Shown here piece by piece: positions 1 through 9,083 of a stretch of 50,638 nt of DNA. Position numbers and translations under genes: made by a program. The first letter of the stretch is position 1. Each line of letters begins with the position of its first letter. Location of the stretch: positions 1 to 50,638 of the forward strand of contig DASYRM010000079.1 of the NCBI GenBank assembly GCA_036004405.1, read 5' to 3'. Origin of the DNA: DASYRM01 sp036004405 (GTDB lineage: Bacteria; Acidobacteriota; Vicinamibacteria; Vicinamibacterales; UBA2999). The notes beneath the pieces are model-generated. The model was not told the origin of the DNA and ran no database searches. It worked only from the letters and a program-made list of their open reading frames with translations.

Positions 1-704
1 GACGACGCCATGCACTCGAGCGCGATGATGGCGCCGTCGCGCCGCTGCAGGTGCAGCTCGAAGTTGCTGGGCGCCGGCCGGCCGTCCCGCCGGGCCTTCT
101 GATACGCCTGCGCCATCTCGCGATCCTGCGGCGCGATGTACGGCCACACCGGCTGGGCGAGCAGTTCGTCCGGTGACTCGAGGCCCAGCATCGACGCCAG
201 CGCGGGGTTGGCCAGCTTGATGATGCCGTCCACATGGATGATGACGCCCTGAATCGAGCCTTCGATCAGGCTGCGGTACAGCGCTTCGCTGGCGCGCATG
301 GCGTCGTCGTACGCCTGCCGTTCGACCGCGTACCGGATCGAGCGGTAGAGCAGCGGACCATCCACCTCGGCCTTCACCAGGTAGTCCTGCGCCCCTTCGC
401 GCACCGCGCGGGCCGCCACTTCCTCGTCGGCGAGACCCGTGAGCACGACGATCGGCGCGTGGAGCGCCTCGGCGCGCGCGCGCAGGAACGTGTTCATGCC
501 TTCGCTGTCGGGGAGATTCAGATCGAGCAGGATGGCGTTGAACCCCTGGGTCCGGAGAAACTCCAGCGCGTCGCGCAGCCGCGGCGCGTGCGTGAGCTCG
601 ACGGGCCGGTGCGAATCCTTCAGCATCTCCCGCACGAGCCGGGCGTCGGCGGGGTTGTCCTCGACCAGCAGGACCTTGAGGCCTGGGGAGCCGGATCCGT
701 TCAT
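1..704 (-). CDS. Receiver-PAS signalling protein, 3' end cut by window edge
   Basis: The 5' part of a minus-strand gene that runs off the left edge. Residues 9-125 form a response-regulator receiver: acidic pair in VLLVEDNPAD, phospho-acceptor Asp61 in ILLDLNLPD, switch Thr in VVLTG, and Lys in YLVKAE. A PAS domain follows from about residue 141 (ALYRSLIEGS onward). Such proteins often continue into a histidine kinase or output domain, which would lie outside the window. The ATG at 704 is preferred because GGAGAAGG lies 5 nt upstream. ATGs at 719 and 725 are in frame, and the one at 725 overlaps the upstream stop as ATGA. It is the last gene seen of a minus-strand phosphorelay operon. Confidence 0.85.
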   Translation of the reverse strand, partial: MNGSGSPGLKVLLVEDNPADARLVREMLKDSHRPVELTHAPRLRDALEFLRTQGFNAILLDLNLPDSEGMNTFLRARAEALHAPIVVLTGLADEEVAARAVREGAQDYLVKAEVDGPLLYRSIRYAVERQAYDDAMRASEALYRSLIEGSIQGVIIHVDGIIKLANPALASMLGLESPDELLAQPVWPYIAPQDREMAQAYQKARRDGRPAPSNFELHLQRRDGAIIALECMAS

Positions 705-721
705 GCCCACCTTCTCCATCG

Positions 722-1156
722 TCATGGACGCGCCAGCTTCGCGACGGCCAGCCAGAACTGCTCGAGCGACTGCACCACCTGGAAGAACTGGTCGATCTCC
801 GCCGGCTTGGTGACGAACGCGTTGGCACCGAGCCGGTAGCTCTGCACGATATCCTGCTCGGCCTGCGAAGTGCTCAGAATCACGACCGGAATATGTCGCA
901 GCGCCTCGTCCTGCCGGATCTCCTTCAGCACCTCGCGCCCGTCCTTCCGCGGCAGGTTGAGATCGAGCAGGATCAGGTCCGGCCGCGGCGTCGCGCTCCC
1001 AGGGTCTTTGAGGGCGCGGATGGCCTCTACGCCGTCCCGTGCCACGTGCAGGCGGTTGGCCACTTTGGCGTCCTTGAGCGCCTCGAGCGTCAGCCGCACG
1101 TCGGCGGGATTGTCCTCGACCAGCAGGATCTCGATCGGTGGGCTGGCCATCGCCAT
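722..1156 (-). CDS. Single-domain CheY-like response regulator (Rcp1 type)
   Basis: A 144-residue protein made only of a receiver domain. It has the acidic pocket in EILLVEDNPADV, phospho-acceptor Asp65 in LILLDLNLP, Ser/Thr in VVILSTS, and Lys in FVTKPAE. The NPADVRL signature and the longer alpha4-beta5 region are typical of Rcp1-type regulators that pair with phytochrome or PAS histidine kinases. It starts 6 nt after the kinase gene at 1163-2215, so the kinase is its likely partner. It has no output domain and probably shuttles phosphate to another protein in the operon. A second in-frame ATG at 1150 is possible. Confidence 0.92.
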   Translation of the reverse strand: MAMASPPIEILLVEDNPADVRLTLEALKDAKVANRLHVARDGVEAIRALKDPGSATPRPDLILLDLNLPRKDGREVLKEIRQDEALRHIPVVILSTSQAEQDIVQSYRLGANAFVTKPAEIDQFFQVVQSLEQFWLAVAKLARP

Positions 1157-1162
1157 CTCAGA

Positions 1163-2215
1163 TCACTCCGTCGCCGCCGGCAGCGTGAAGGAGAAGCGGG
1201 CGCCGCGCCCCGGCGCGGAGTCCACCCAGATGCGTCCGCCGTGCCGCTCGACGATCTTCTTGCAGATCGCCAGGCCGACACCGGTGCCAGCGTACTCCTC
1301 CCGCGCGTGCAGCCGCTGGAAGATGACGAAGATGCGCTCGAAGTACTCGGGCGCAATGCCGATGCCGTTGTCCTGAACGCTGATCGTCCACATCCGCCCG
1401 CTGCGCTCGGCGCCCACGTGCGCCCGCGGCGGGTCGGCGCCGTGGAACTTCAAGGCGTTGCCAATCAGGTTCGTGAGCAGCTGCGCGAGCTGGCCGGCGT
1501 CGGCGACGACCGTCGGCAGCGGATCGGCGGTCACGGTCGCCTGTGATTCGTCGAGCGCCGCGTGCAGGCTGGCCAGCGTATGCTCGAAGGCGGCCTGCAG
1601 GTCGGTCGGCACGAGCGGCGCCCCGCGTGTGCCGACGCGCGAGAACGCCAGCAGGTCCTCGATGAGCTGCTGCATCCGGCGGACGCCGCCGACGGCGAAG
1701 TCGATGAAATCGACGGCGTCGGCATCGAGTTGACCGCGATACCGCCGTGACAGCAGCTGGACGTAGCTGGAAACGGTCCGCAGCGGCTCCTGCAGGTCGT
1801 GCGAGGCCACGTAGGCGAAGCGCTCGAGCTCCTCGTTGGAGCGCCGCAGCTCCTCCTCGGCCCGTTTGCCGGAGCCGATGTCGATGACCGACGCCAGCAG
1901 GAACGACCCCTCTTCGGCGTCGACAGGGTTGAGCCCGATTTCGAGCGGAATGTCGCTTCCGTCTTTGCGCACGCCGGACAGGTCGCGTCCGGAGCGCAAC
2001 CGCCCGGGCACCAGCAGCTCGATGGACCGGCCGACGAGCTCCTCCCGCCTGTAGCCAAACAGCCGCTCCGTCTCGCGGTTCACCAGGACGATCGTGCCGG
2101 CGCGGTCCACCATGACTACGCCGGTGGGAAGCGACTCCACGACCATCTGAAACAGCCGCTCGGTGGGCGCTGCTGGCGCTGGAGCGCGCGCGGGGGAGGA
2201 GTCGTGTGTGGACAC
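1163..2215 (-). CDS. PAS-domain sensor histidine kinase
   Basis: A 350-residue cytoplasmic kinase with no membrane segment. A PAS domain covers about residues 20-125. The dimerisation helix follows, with the phospho-accepting His139 in VASHDLQEPLR. The ATPase domain shows the N box (NLIGNALKFHG), G1 box (DNGIGI) and G2 box (GTGVGLAICKKIV). The HDLQEPL form of the H box is the subclass often linked with phytochrome-like or PAS kinases and Rcp1-type regulators. The start is GTG at 2215. It lies between the NtrC-type regulator and the CheY-like regulator on the same strand, 33 nt and 6 nt apart, which suggests one phosphorelay. The PAS ligand cannot be told from sequence. Confidence 0.92.
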   Translation of the reverse strand: MSTHDSSPARAPAPAAPTERLFQMVVESLPTGVVMVDRAGTIVLVNRETERLFGYRREELVGRSIELLVPGRLRSGRDLSGVRKDGSDIPLEIGLNPVDAEEGSFLLASVIDIGSGKRAEEELRRSNEELERFAYVASHDLQEPLRTVSSYVQLLSRRYRGQLDADAVDFIDFAVGGVRRMQQLIEDLLAFSRVGTRGAPLVPTDLQAAFEHTLASLHAALDESQATVTADPLPTVVADAGQLAQLLTNLIGNALKFHGADPPRAHVGAERSGRMWTISVQDNGIGIAPEYFERIFVIFQRLHAREEYAGTGVGLAICKKIVERHGGRIWVDSAPGRGARFSFTLPAATE

Positions 2216-2228
2216 GCGTCCTAGATGG

Positions 2229-2247
2229 CGTTCCCTGGCCGGGAACG
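2229..2247 (-). other. Hairpin between regulator and kinase genes
   Basis: Perfect 7-bp inverted repeat CGTTCCC/GGGAACG with a 5-nt loop. It fills most of the 33-nt gap between the NtrC-type regulator stop and the kinase start. There is no U-tract. It may tune read-through or RNA stability within the operon. Confidence 0.5.
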
Positions 2248-2248
2248 G

Positions 2249-3682
<1,434 letters not shown>

Positions 3683-3841
3683 AGGGGTTGAATCTTAGCC
3701 GATGAAATCGGCGGATTCGCGCCTGGCTTCGCCCGCGCGGGGCCGGCGTTCTGGAAAAGTGTGAAATCCAGAGAACCCGGCTGGTCAATAGGTTAGCGGG
3801 ACGTGCACGAAGGCGCACCTGTCCGCCTCTACGAAACCCGG

Positions 3842-4903
3842 CTACGAAACCCGGCGCTGGCCCCAGGGGTTGTTCGTCGGCAGCGCCTTGAGCATGCGTG
3901 CACGCGGCGGGGCCGGCGAAGGCACCGGTGTGCGGACCGTGCTCTTGAGCGGCAGCGCGATGAAGGCTTCCACCAGATCGCGTCGACGCCAGCCACGCGC
4001 GACGTCGCGGCGCAGCTCTTCGTGTGCGGCTTCGACCGACAGCGCCGCGCGGTACGGGCGCGACGTCGTCATCGCGTCGTAGGCGTCCACGACGCCGACG
4101 ATCTGCGCGAGCAGCGGAATCTGATCGCCCACCAGGCCGTCGGGATATCCGGCCCCGTTCAAGAGCTCGTGGTGATGGCGGACGATCGGCCGCACCAGCG
4201 CGAGGGAGCGCAGATTGCCGCACAACCGATCGCCAATCACCGTGTGCGCCTTCATGGTGGCGTACTCGGCGGCGTTGAGCGGCGTGGGCTTCTGGAGGAT
4301 CGCGTCGGCGATCCCGATCTTGCCCACGTCGTGCAGGTAGCCGCCCCGGTGGAGCGCGCTCACCTCTTCGTTCGACAGCCCCAGGGCGCGGCCGAGCGCG
4401 CTGGCATATTCCGCGAGGCGCTGGCAGTGGCCGTCTGTATAGGGATCACGCGCTTCCACGGTGAGGGCGAGGCTGAGGATGACAGACTCGGCGGATTCGA
4501 GATCGTCCGTGTAGCGCTTGAGCCGAAGGAGGGACCCGACGCGGGCGCGAAGCTCTCCGGAGTCGAACGGCTTGCCCAGAAAGTCGTCGGCTCCCGCGTT
4601 GATGCCTTCGATGCGGTGTTCCCGCGAGTTGAGGCCCGTGACCATGACCACGGGCGTCAGCCGCGTGAGAGGGTTGTGCTTCAGGCGCCGGCACACCTCG
4701 AACCCGTTGATGTCGGGGAGGCCGACGTCGAGCAGGATGAGATCGGGGGGCTGACGGTCGATGGCTTCGAGCGCCGAGAGCCCCGTGACGGCCGTCCGCA
4801 CGATGTGGCCCTCTGCCTCGAGCATCTGAGTCAGGAGCGTGAGATTGGGCTGCTGGTCGTCGACGGCGAGAATGTGGCCCCGTACTGGACCGGACTGGTT
4901 CAT
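3842..4903 (-). CDS. Receiver-HD-GYP protein, c-di-GMP phosphodiesterase type
   Basis: A 353-residue protein with an N-terminal receiver (acceptor Asp59 in LILLDVGLPD, Lys in FLGKPF) and an HD-GYP domain. The HD pair is seen in YLHDVGKIGI and the GYP signature in LLNGAGYPDGL, so the metal-dependent c-di-GMP hydrolase core looks intact. ATG at 4903 is chosen over upstream in-frame codons because the receiver fold begins just after it and AAGGA lies 10 nt upstream. The C-terminal 50 residues are rich in Arg and Pro and have no recognised fold. A 14-bp tandem duplication (ctacgaaacccggg-like, about 3829-3856) overlaps the stop. A gap of about 160 bp separates it from the NtrC-type gene, so it may be the end of a separate transcript. 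Confidence 0.9.
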   Translation of the reverse strand: MNQSGPVRGHILAVDDQQPNLTLLTQMLEAEGHIVRTAVTGLSALEAIDRQPPDLILLDVGLPDINGFEVCRRLKHNPLTRLTPVVMVTGLNSREHRIEGINAGADDFLGKPFDSGELRARVGSLLRLKRYTDDLESAESVILSLALTVEARDPYTDGHCQRLAEYASALGRALGLSNEEVSALHRGGYLHDVGKIGIADAILQKPTPLNAAEYATMKAHTVIGDRLCGNLRSLALVRPIVRHHHELLNGAGYPDGLVGDQIPLLAQIVGVVDAYDAMTTSRPYRAALSVEAAHEELRRDVARGWRRRDLVEAFIALPLKSTVRTPVPSPAPPRARMLKALPTNNPWGQRRVS

Positions 4904-5164
4904 ATCGAGTGCGTCCTTCGCTCTGGTTCGTGCCGCCCCCGCAGCCGCGCCTGCGTCGGCCCGTTCAGAGCATGAGGCGTGCCGGATCTGGCGTGTGACC
5001 CAAACAGGGGATAAGCCCCACACAGTGCGAGAGATGCAGCGAGAGCCCTCGCCTGTGCGCTTCTGTGCAGTGTGCGCGTGCGCTCAGACAGGTGTGCGGG
5101 ACCGCCCAGGCGCGACCTCTTGTAGACTCTGGCGCGAAGGACTCCAGCCAACCCGAAGGACCCT

Positions 5165-7003
5165 ATGAGACCAGCCACCGTTGCCGCTGTCACCGTCGTC
5201 GCGCTGGGCCTGCTCGCCGCGACCGCTCGTGCGCAGGCGCCCGATGGCGCCGCCGTCTTCGAGAAGGCGTGCGCCAGCTGCCATCAGAACCCGGCCGCCG
5301 ACTCGCGCGCGCCCAACCGCGCCGCGCTGGCGCAGCTTGCGCCCGAGACGGTGCTGACCGCGCTGACGACCGGCAACATGTTCCGGCAGGGATCGGCGCT
5401 GAGCGATGCGGAGCGCCGCGCCGTGGCAGCGTTCGTCACCGGACGCGCGGTGGGAACCGCGGCGCCGTTGCCGACGGTCGGCCGCTGCACGGCCGCTCCC
5501 AAGGCGCTGACCGCCGCCGATCTCCGCAGCGGCTGGAACGGGTGGGGCGCGGGTGCCGGCAACACTCGCTACTCGCCGGCTGCGACCGGTGGCGTCACCG
5601 CGCCGATGCTGCCGCGCATGAAGCTGAAATGGGCGTTCGGCTTTGCCGGCGTCAGCTCGGCGCGCTCGCAGCCGGCAGTCCTCGGCGGCCGTGTCTTCGT
5701 CGGCAGCGAGAGCGGCGACATCTTCGCGCTCGACGCCAAGACCGGCTGCACGCACTGGAGCTATCACGCGCAGGCCGGCATCCGCACCGCGCTCTCGGTC
5801 GGTCCCTACAAGCCGGCCAGCGGTCCGGCCGGGTTCGCGGTGTTCTTTGCCGACGGCACCGCGTCGGCCTATGCGATTGACGCTGCGACGGGGAAGGAGA
5901 TCTGGGCGCGCAAGGTGGACGCGCATCCGTACGCGAAGGCCACCGGTTCGGTAACCGTCTACGACGGGCGCGTCTACGTGCCGCTGGCCGGGGTTGGAGA
6001 AGAGGGGCAGGGTGGCGGCGGCAACTACGAGTGCTGCACGTTCCGTGGCAGCGTTACGGCCCTCAATGCCAACACCGGCGCCGTGGTCTGGAAGTCGTAC
6101 ACGATTGCGGACGAGCCGAAACCGCGCGGCAAGAACAGCCGGGGCATCACGGCGTGGGGCCCGGCGGGCGGCGGCATCTGGTCGGCGCCGACGATCGACG
6201 CCAGGCGCAGGGCCGTGTACGTCGCGACCGGCAACGGCTACGCCGAGCCGGCGCAGCTCACGACCGACGCCGTGCTCGCCTTCGACATGAATACCGGAAA
6301 GCTCCTGTGGTCGCAGCAGCCGCTCGCGAACGACGTGTGGACGGGAGGCTGCCGCCCGACCAATCCAGCCGACAACCCGAACTGTCCGGCCACGCTCGGC
6401 CCCGACTTCGATTTCTCGGCGTCGCCAATGCTGGTCAAGAAGCCGAACGGCCAGGACATCGTGCTCATCCAGCAGAAGTCGGGGATGGTGTACGGATTCG
6501 ACCCGGACAAGAAGGGCGAGAAGGTGTGGGAATACCGCTCGAGCCCTGGCGGATCGATGGGCGGGCAGTGGGGCGGCGCGGCCGACGACCGGCAGGCCTA
6601 CTTCAGCGTGAACGGCACGTCGGGCAAGACGCCCGGCGGCATTCGTGCCGTGCGCATCGATACCGGTGCCGAAGTGTGGTCGAAGGAAGCCTCGGAGCGG
6701 CTGTGCGGCACCGAGCGCGGGTGCAGCCAGGCGCAGGGCGCTGCCGTGTCCGCGCTGCCCGGCATCGTGCTGTCGGGATCGATGGACGGCGGGCTGCGTG
6801 CCTATGCGAGCGATGACGGCACGCTGGTGTGGAGCTTCGACACCAACCGCGAGTTCGAGACGGTGAACGGCGTCAAGGCGAAGGGCGGCGCCATGGACGG
6901 CCCGGGAGCCGCCGTGGCCAACGGCATGATCTTCATCAACTCGGGCTACGTGAGCCTGATCGGGCGGCCGGGCAACGTGTTGCTCGCATTCGGAGTGGAC
7001 TGA
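5165..7003 (+). CDS. Cytochrome c-PQQ beta-propeller dehydrogenase, PVA-dehydrogenase-like
   Basis: A 612-residue exported quinoprotein. A signal peptide (cleavage near ARAQ) leads into a cytochrome c domain with the haem motif CASCH at residues 36-40. An eight-bladed PQQ-type propeller follows, with recurring W-motif segments such as VFVGSESGDIFALDAKTG and AVYVATGNGYAEP. The adjacent cysteines in YECCTF recall the vicinal disulphide of PQQ alcohol dehydrogenases. Cytochrome fused in front of the propeller is the arrangement of polyvinyl-alcohol dehydrogenases. The substrate here is unknown; an alcohol oxidised in the periplasm is the safe statement. GAAGGA lies upstream of the ATG, and a -10-like TAGACT sits at 5123-5128. 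The stop overlaps the next start (TGATG). Confidence 0.88.
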   Translation: MRPATVAAVTVVALGLLAATARAQAPDGAAVFEKACASCHQNPAADSRAPNRAALAQLAPETVLTALTTGNMFRQGSALSDAERRAVAAFVTGRAVGTAAPLPTVGRCTAAPKALTAADLRSGWNGWGAGAGNTRYSPAATGGVTAPMLPRMKLKWAFGFAGVSSARSQPAVLGGRVFVGSESGDIFALDAKTGCTHWSYHAQAGIRTALSVGPYKPASGPAGFAVFFADGTASAYAIDAATGKEIWARKVDAHPYAKATGSVTVYDGRVYVPLAGVGEEGQGGGGNYECCTFRGSVTALNANTGAVVWKSYTIADEPKPRGKNSRGITAWGPAGGGIWSAPTIDARRRAVYVATGNGYAEPAQLTTDAVLAFDMNTGKLLWSQQPLANDVWTGGCRPTNPADNPNCPATLGPDFDFSASPMLVKKPNGQDIVLIQQKSGMVYGFDPDKKGEKVWEYRSSPGGSMGGQWGGAADDRQAYFSVNGTSGKTPGGIRAVRIDTGAEVWSKEASERLCGTERGCSQAQGAAVSALPGIVLSGSMDGGLRAYASDDGTLVWSFDTNREFETVNGVKAKGGAMDGPGAAVANGMIFINSGYVSLIGRPGNVLLAFGVD

Positions 7004-7644
7004 TGAACAGCACCGTGGCAGTTGCGGTCGAGCCGAGGGCGGGTCGTGGCGCGGCGGCGATCCTGAGTGTCGCGGCGTTCGCCGCGCTGGTCTTCATTGG
7101 AGTGGCGGCGATCCCGTACTTCCTGCGCATGGACGAAGTGCAGTTCCGCCAGTACTGGCCGATGCGCGGCTGGCTGCTCACCCATATCACGATGGGGATG
7201 GTGGCCATTCTGACCGGTCCGGTGCAGCTGTGACTCGGGATCAGCGATCGGTATCCCGCACTGCACAAGAACCTGGGGTTCTTCTACATGGCCTCGGTCA
7301 CGCTGGGCGCCGTCGCGGGCTACTACCTGGCCTTCAACACGTCAGGCGGCGTGGTGTTCGGCGCGGGGCTCGCGGCGCTGGCCACCGCGTGGCTGACGAC
7401 GACAGGGATGGCGTACCTCGCCATCAAGCGCCACCTGTACGAGCAGCACAAGGAGTGGATGATCCGGAGCTACGTGGTGACGTTCGCCTTCGTCATCTTC
7501 CGCGCGTTCGACACGATGATCGGGTCGCGGATGCCGCTCCTCGATCACCTCGGCATCTCAGCCTGGTTCTGCTGGTCCGTGCCGCTCTTGCTGAATGAAG
7601 TCGTCCTCCAGGGACGCAAGATCCTTCGCGTCCACGCGGACTAG
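7003..7644 (+). pseudogene. DUF2306 membrane protein interrupted by in-frame UGA
   Basis: A four-helix membrane protein of the DUF2306 type, 213 codons if read through. Codon 77, at 7231-7233, is TGA. Reading continues in the same frame as LGISDRYPALHKNLGFFYM and then several helices. Family members have the pattern GP.QFWLG.R.RYP.LHR.LG here, so TGA replaces a conserved Trp codon TGG by one base. Downstream ATG 7288 could only give the C-terminal half. The start overlaps the quinoprotein stop, so the two were co-translated. It could be a nonsense mutation, a sequencing error or a read-through site; the base after TGA is C, the leakiest context known in bacteria. Confidence 0.75.
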
Positions 7645-7646
7645 AA

Positions 7647-7660
7647 GAGCCTGGAGGCTC
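7647..7660. terminator. Short hairpin after DUF2306 gene
   Basis: GAGCC/GGCTC stem of 5 bp with a TGGA loop, 2 nt after the DUF2306 stop codon. It has no U-tract. It is one of two hairpins between two converging genes. Confidence 0.4.
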
Positions 7661-7678
7661 CGCCCACTCCGCCTTCAT

Positions 7679-7696
7679 GGCGCGCGTTAGCGCGCC
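7679..7696. terminator. Hairpin with the FMN reductase stop codon in its loop
   Basis: Perfect 7-bp stem GGCGCGC/GCGCGCC around the tetraloop GTTA. The stop codon of the FMN reductase gene (7687-7689, TAA on the minus strand) is in the loop, and the stem encodes the last codons (…AAR). The same design is seen at 15105-15133 and 48941-48967. Confidence 0.5.
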
Positions 7697-8250
7697 GCCT
7701 TCAACGCGCCGGACCACCACGTGAGGTGGTCGAGCAGCGCGGTTGCGGCCGCGTTGTTCTGATCGGTCGCTATCCCGCTGATGTCCTGGATGAACCACGG
7801 GTTGGGGATGTGCACGGCCCAGCGGATGGGAACCATGTCCAGCTCCACGGCCACCAGCCGCAGCTGCTCGACACCGCGCGTGCCGCCGGTGCCGCCCCAG
7901 CTCACGAACGCGACGGCCTTGCGGCCCCACACGAAGTAGACGTAGTCGAGCGCGTTCTTCAGCACACCGGGATAGCCGTGGTTGTACTCGGGCGTGCAGA
8001 TGATGAAGCCGTCGGCCTCGCGGATCTTCTCACGCCACTTCACGACGATCGGGTTGTCGTAGTTGTCCTTCGCCAGTCCCGGCGGGAAGGCCTCTTCGAA
8101 GAACGGCAGCGGATAGTCCCGGAGGTCTAGCAGTTCCACGTCCAGGTCCGCTCGCTTCTTCGCCTCGGCGAAGATCCACTGCGCCGGCTTGTCGCTGAAG
8201 CGGTTCGCGCGCGTACTGCCGACGATCACTTTTATTTTGAGCGTGCTCAT
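7687..8250 (-). CDS. NAD(P)H-dependent FMN reductase
   Basis: A 187-residue flavodoxin-fold protein of the FMN_red family. The phosphate-binding turn GSTRANRFSDKPAQW is near the N-terminus, and the isoalloxazine-contacting motif TPEYNHGYPGVLKNALDY is in the middle. Length and motifs fit cytoplasmic NAD(P)H:quinone or azo reductases that use FMN; the natural acceptor is unknown. The ATG at 8250 lies 15 nt after the stop of the small histidine-kinase-like gene on the same strand, so both are probably one transcript. Its stop codon sits in a hairpin loop. Confidence 0.9.
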   Translation of the reverse strand: MSTLKIKVIVGSTRANRFSDKPAQWIFAEAKKRADLDVELLDLRDYPLPFFEEAFPPGLAKDNYDNPIVVKWREKIREADGFIICTPEYNHGYPGVLKNALDYVYFVWGRKAVAFVSWGGTGGTRGVEQLRLVAVELDMVPIRWAVHIPNPWFIQDISGIATDQNNAAATALLDHLTWWSGALKAAR

Positions 8251-8265
8251 GCGATGGACATTCTG

Positions 8266-8985
8266 TCATACGGCCCGCGCAGGCACGTCCACCGCGAGGA
8301 GCAGCATGCCGTCGCTCATGTCGGCGCGCACGCGCCCGCCCCACGCCTGGACCATGCGGCCGACGAGAGGAAGACCAAGGCCCGGACCGCGATACGGCTT
8401 CGGCACGCCCGGAGTGGGATCGCGGCGATCGGCAAAGAGCATCTGCGGGTCGCCGTTCAACGTGATGCCCGTCGCCCGGACCTCGACCTGCAGCCGGCCG
8501 TCGTGGTGTGCGACCACCGCGTCCACCTGGCTGCCACGACGCGCGGCTTTGATGGCGTAGCCGGGAACGCAGGTGAGGATCTGCCGGAGCCGCCGGTCGT
8601 CGGTCTCGATGACGGTGCCTGCCGGTGGGGCGTCGAGCGTGAAGGTGACGCCGCGCTTGGACGCCGCCTCGCCGATGCTCGCGCGCAGCTCGTCGAGGAT
8701 GGCGCCGACATCCACGCGCGCCGCCCCGAACACGAGGCGGCTGCCGTCGAGCGCCCCCAGATCCGCCACGTCCTGGACAATCGCGCGCATCTCGCGGGCG
8801 CTTGCGAGCACTTCGAGCAGGAGGGAGCGCTGCTCGCCGTCGAGCGGGCCGTAGGCGCCGGAGAGGAGCAATTCGAGGGCGCCGTGAATGGCCGTGAGGG
8901 GAGTGCTGAGGTCGTGGGCCAGATCGCCCAGAAACACGCCGCGAACGGGGTCGGACGGCGCGGGCGACCGGGGGGCGTCGGACAT
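8266..8985 (-). CDS. Small histidine-kinase-like protein with degenerate ATPase
   Basis: A 239-residue protein with a HisKA helix carrying His24 in DLAHDLSTPLTAI and a C-terminal HATPase-like region. It lacks both a sensor domain and membrane helices. The G2-like loop GPGLGLPLVGRMVQAWGG is present. The N box is poor (RRLRQILTCVPGYAIKAA, without the usual Asn) and no clear DxGxG G1 box is seen, so ATP binding may be lost or weak. It may act as a phosphotransfer or scaffold partner. It is followed by the FMN reductase 15 nt downstream and is divergent from the large hybrid kinase at 9084, a possible partner. Confidence 0.8.
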   Translation of the reverse strand: MSDAPRSPAPSDPVRGVFLGDLAHDLSTPLTAIHGALELLLSGAYGPLDGEQRSLLLEVLASAREMRAIVQDVADLGALDGSRLVFGAARVDVGAILDELRASIGEAASKRGVTFTLDAPPAGTVIETDDRRLRQILTCVPGYAIKAARRGSQVDAVVAHHDGRLQVEVRATGITLNGDPQMLFADRRDPTPGVPKPYRGPGLGLPLVGRMVQAWGGRVRADMSDGMLLLAVDVPARAV

Positions 8986-8997
8986 CTTCGAAAACCG

Positions 8998-9025
8998 TTG
9001 AGATGATAGCCCCGAAGTGTAGAAT
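8998..9025 (+). promoter_or_regulatory. Sigma-70-type promoter for the hybrid kinase
   Basis: TTGAGA at 8998-9003 and TAGAAT at 9020-9025 with a 16-nt spacer, a good match to a housekeeping promoter. The predicted RNA start is near 9032. This argues against using the in-frame ATG at 9003 as the start. Confidence 0.6.
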
Positions 9026-9059
9026 CTCCGGGCTCCCAGGCGCCCCCCGCCCGGTGGGT

Positions 9060-9071
9060 GAACGGCCGTTC
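9060..9071. promoter_or_regulatory. 12-bp perfect palindrome upstream of hybrid kinase
   Basis: GAACGGCCGTTC reads the same on both strands and lies between the predicted transcription start (about 9032) and the ATG at 9084. It could be an operator or an RNA hairpin in the leader. No regulator is assigned. Confidence 0.3.
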
Positions 9072-9083
9072 GTCGGTTACGGC

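Noticed and set aside
4904..5164. Gene or riboswitch in the gap before the quinoprotein
   Set aside because: No frame with protein-like features and no recognisable riboswitch core; only a weak -10 (5123) and GGGG…CCCC pairing were seen.
9003..9083. ATG 9003 as start of the hybrid kinase
   Set aside because: It lies inside a good -35/-10 pair and the 27 extra residues resemble no domain; kept only as an alternative.
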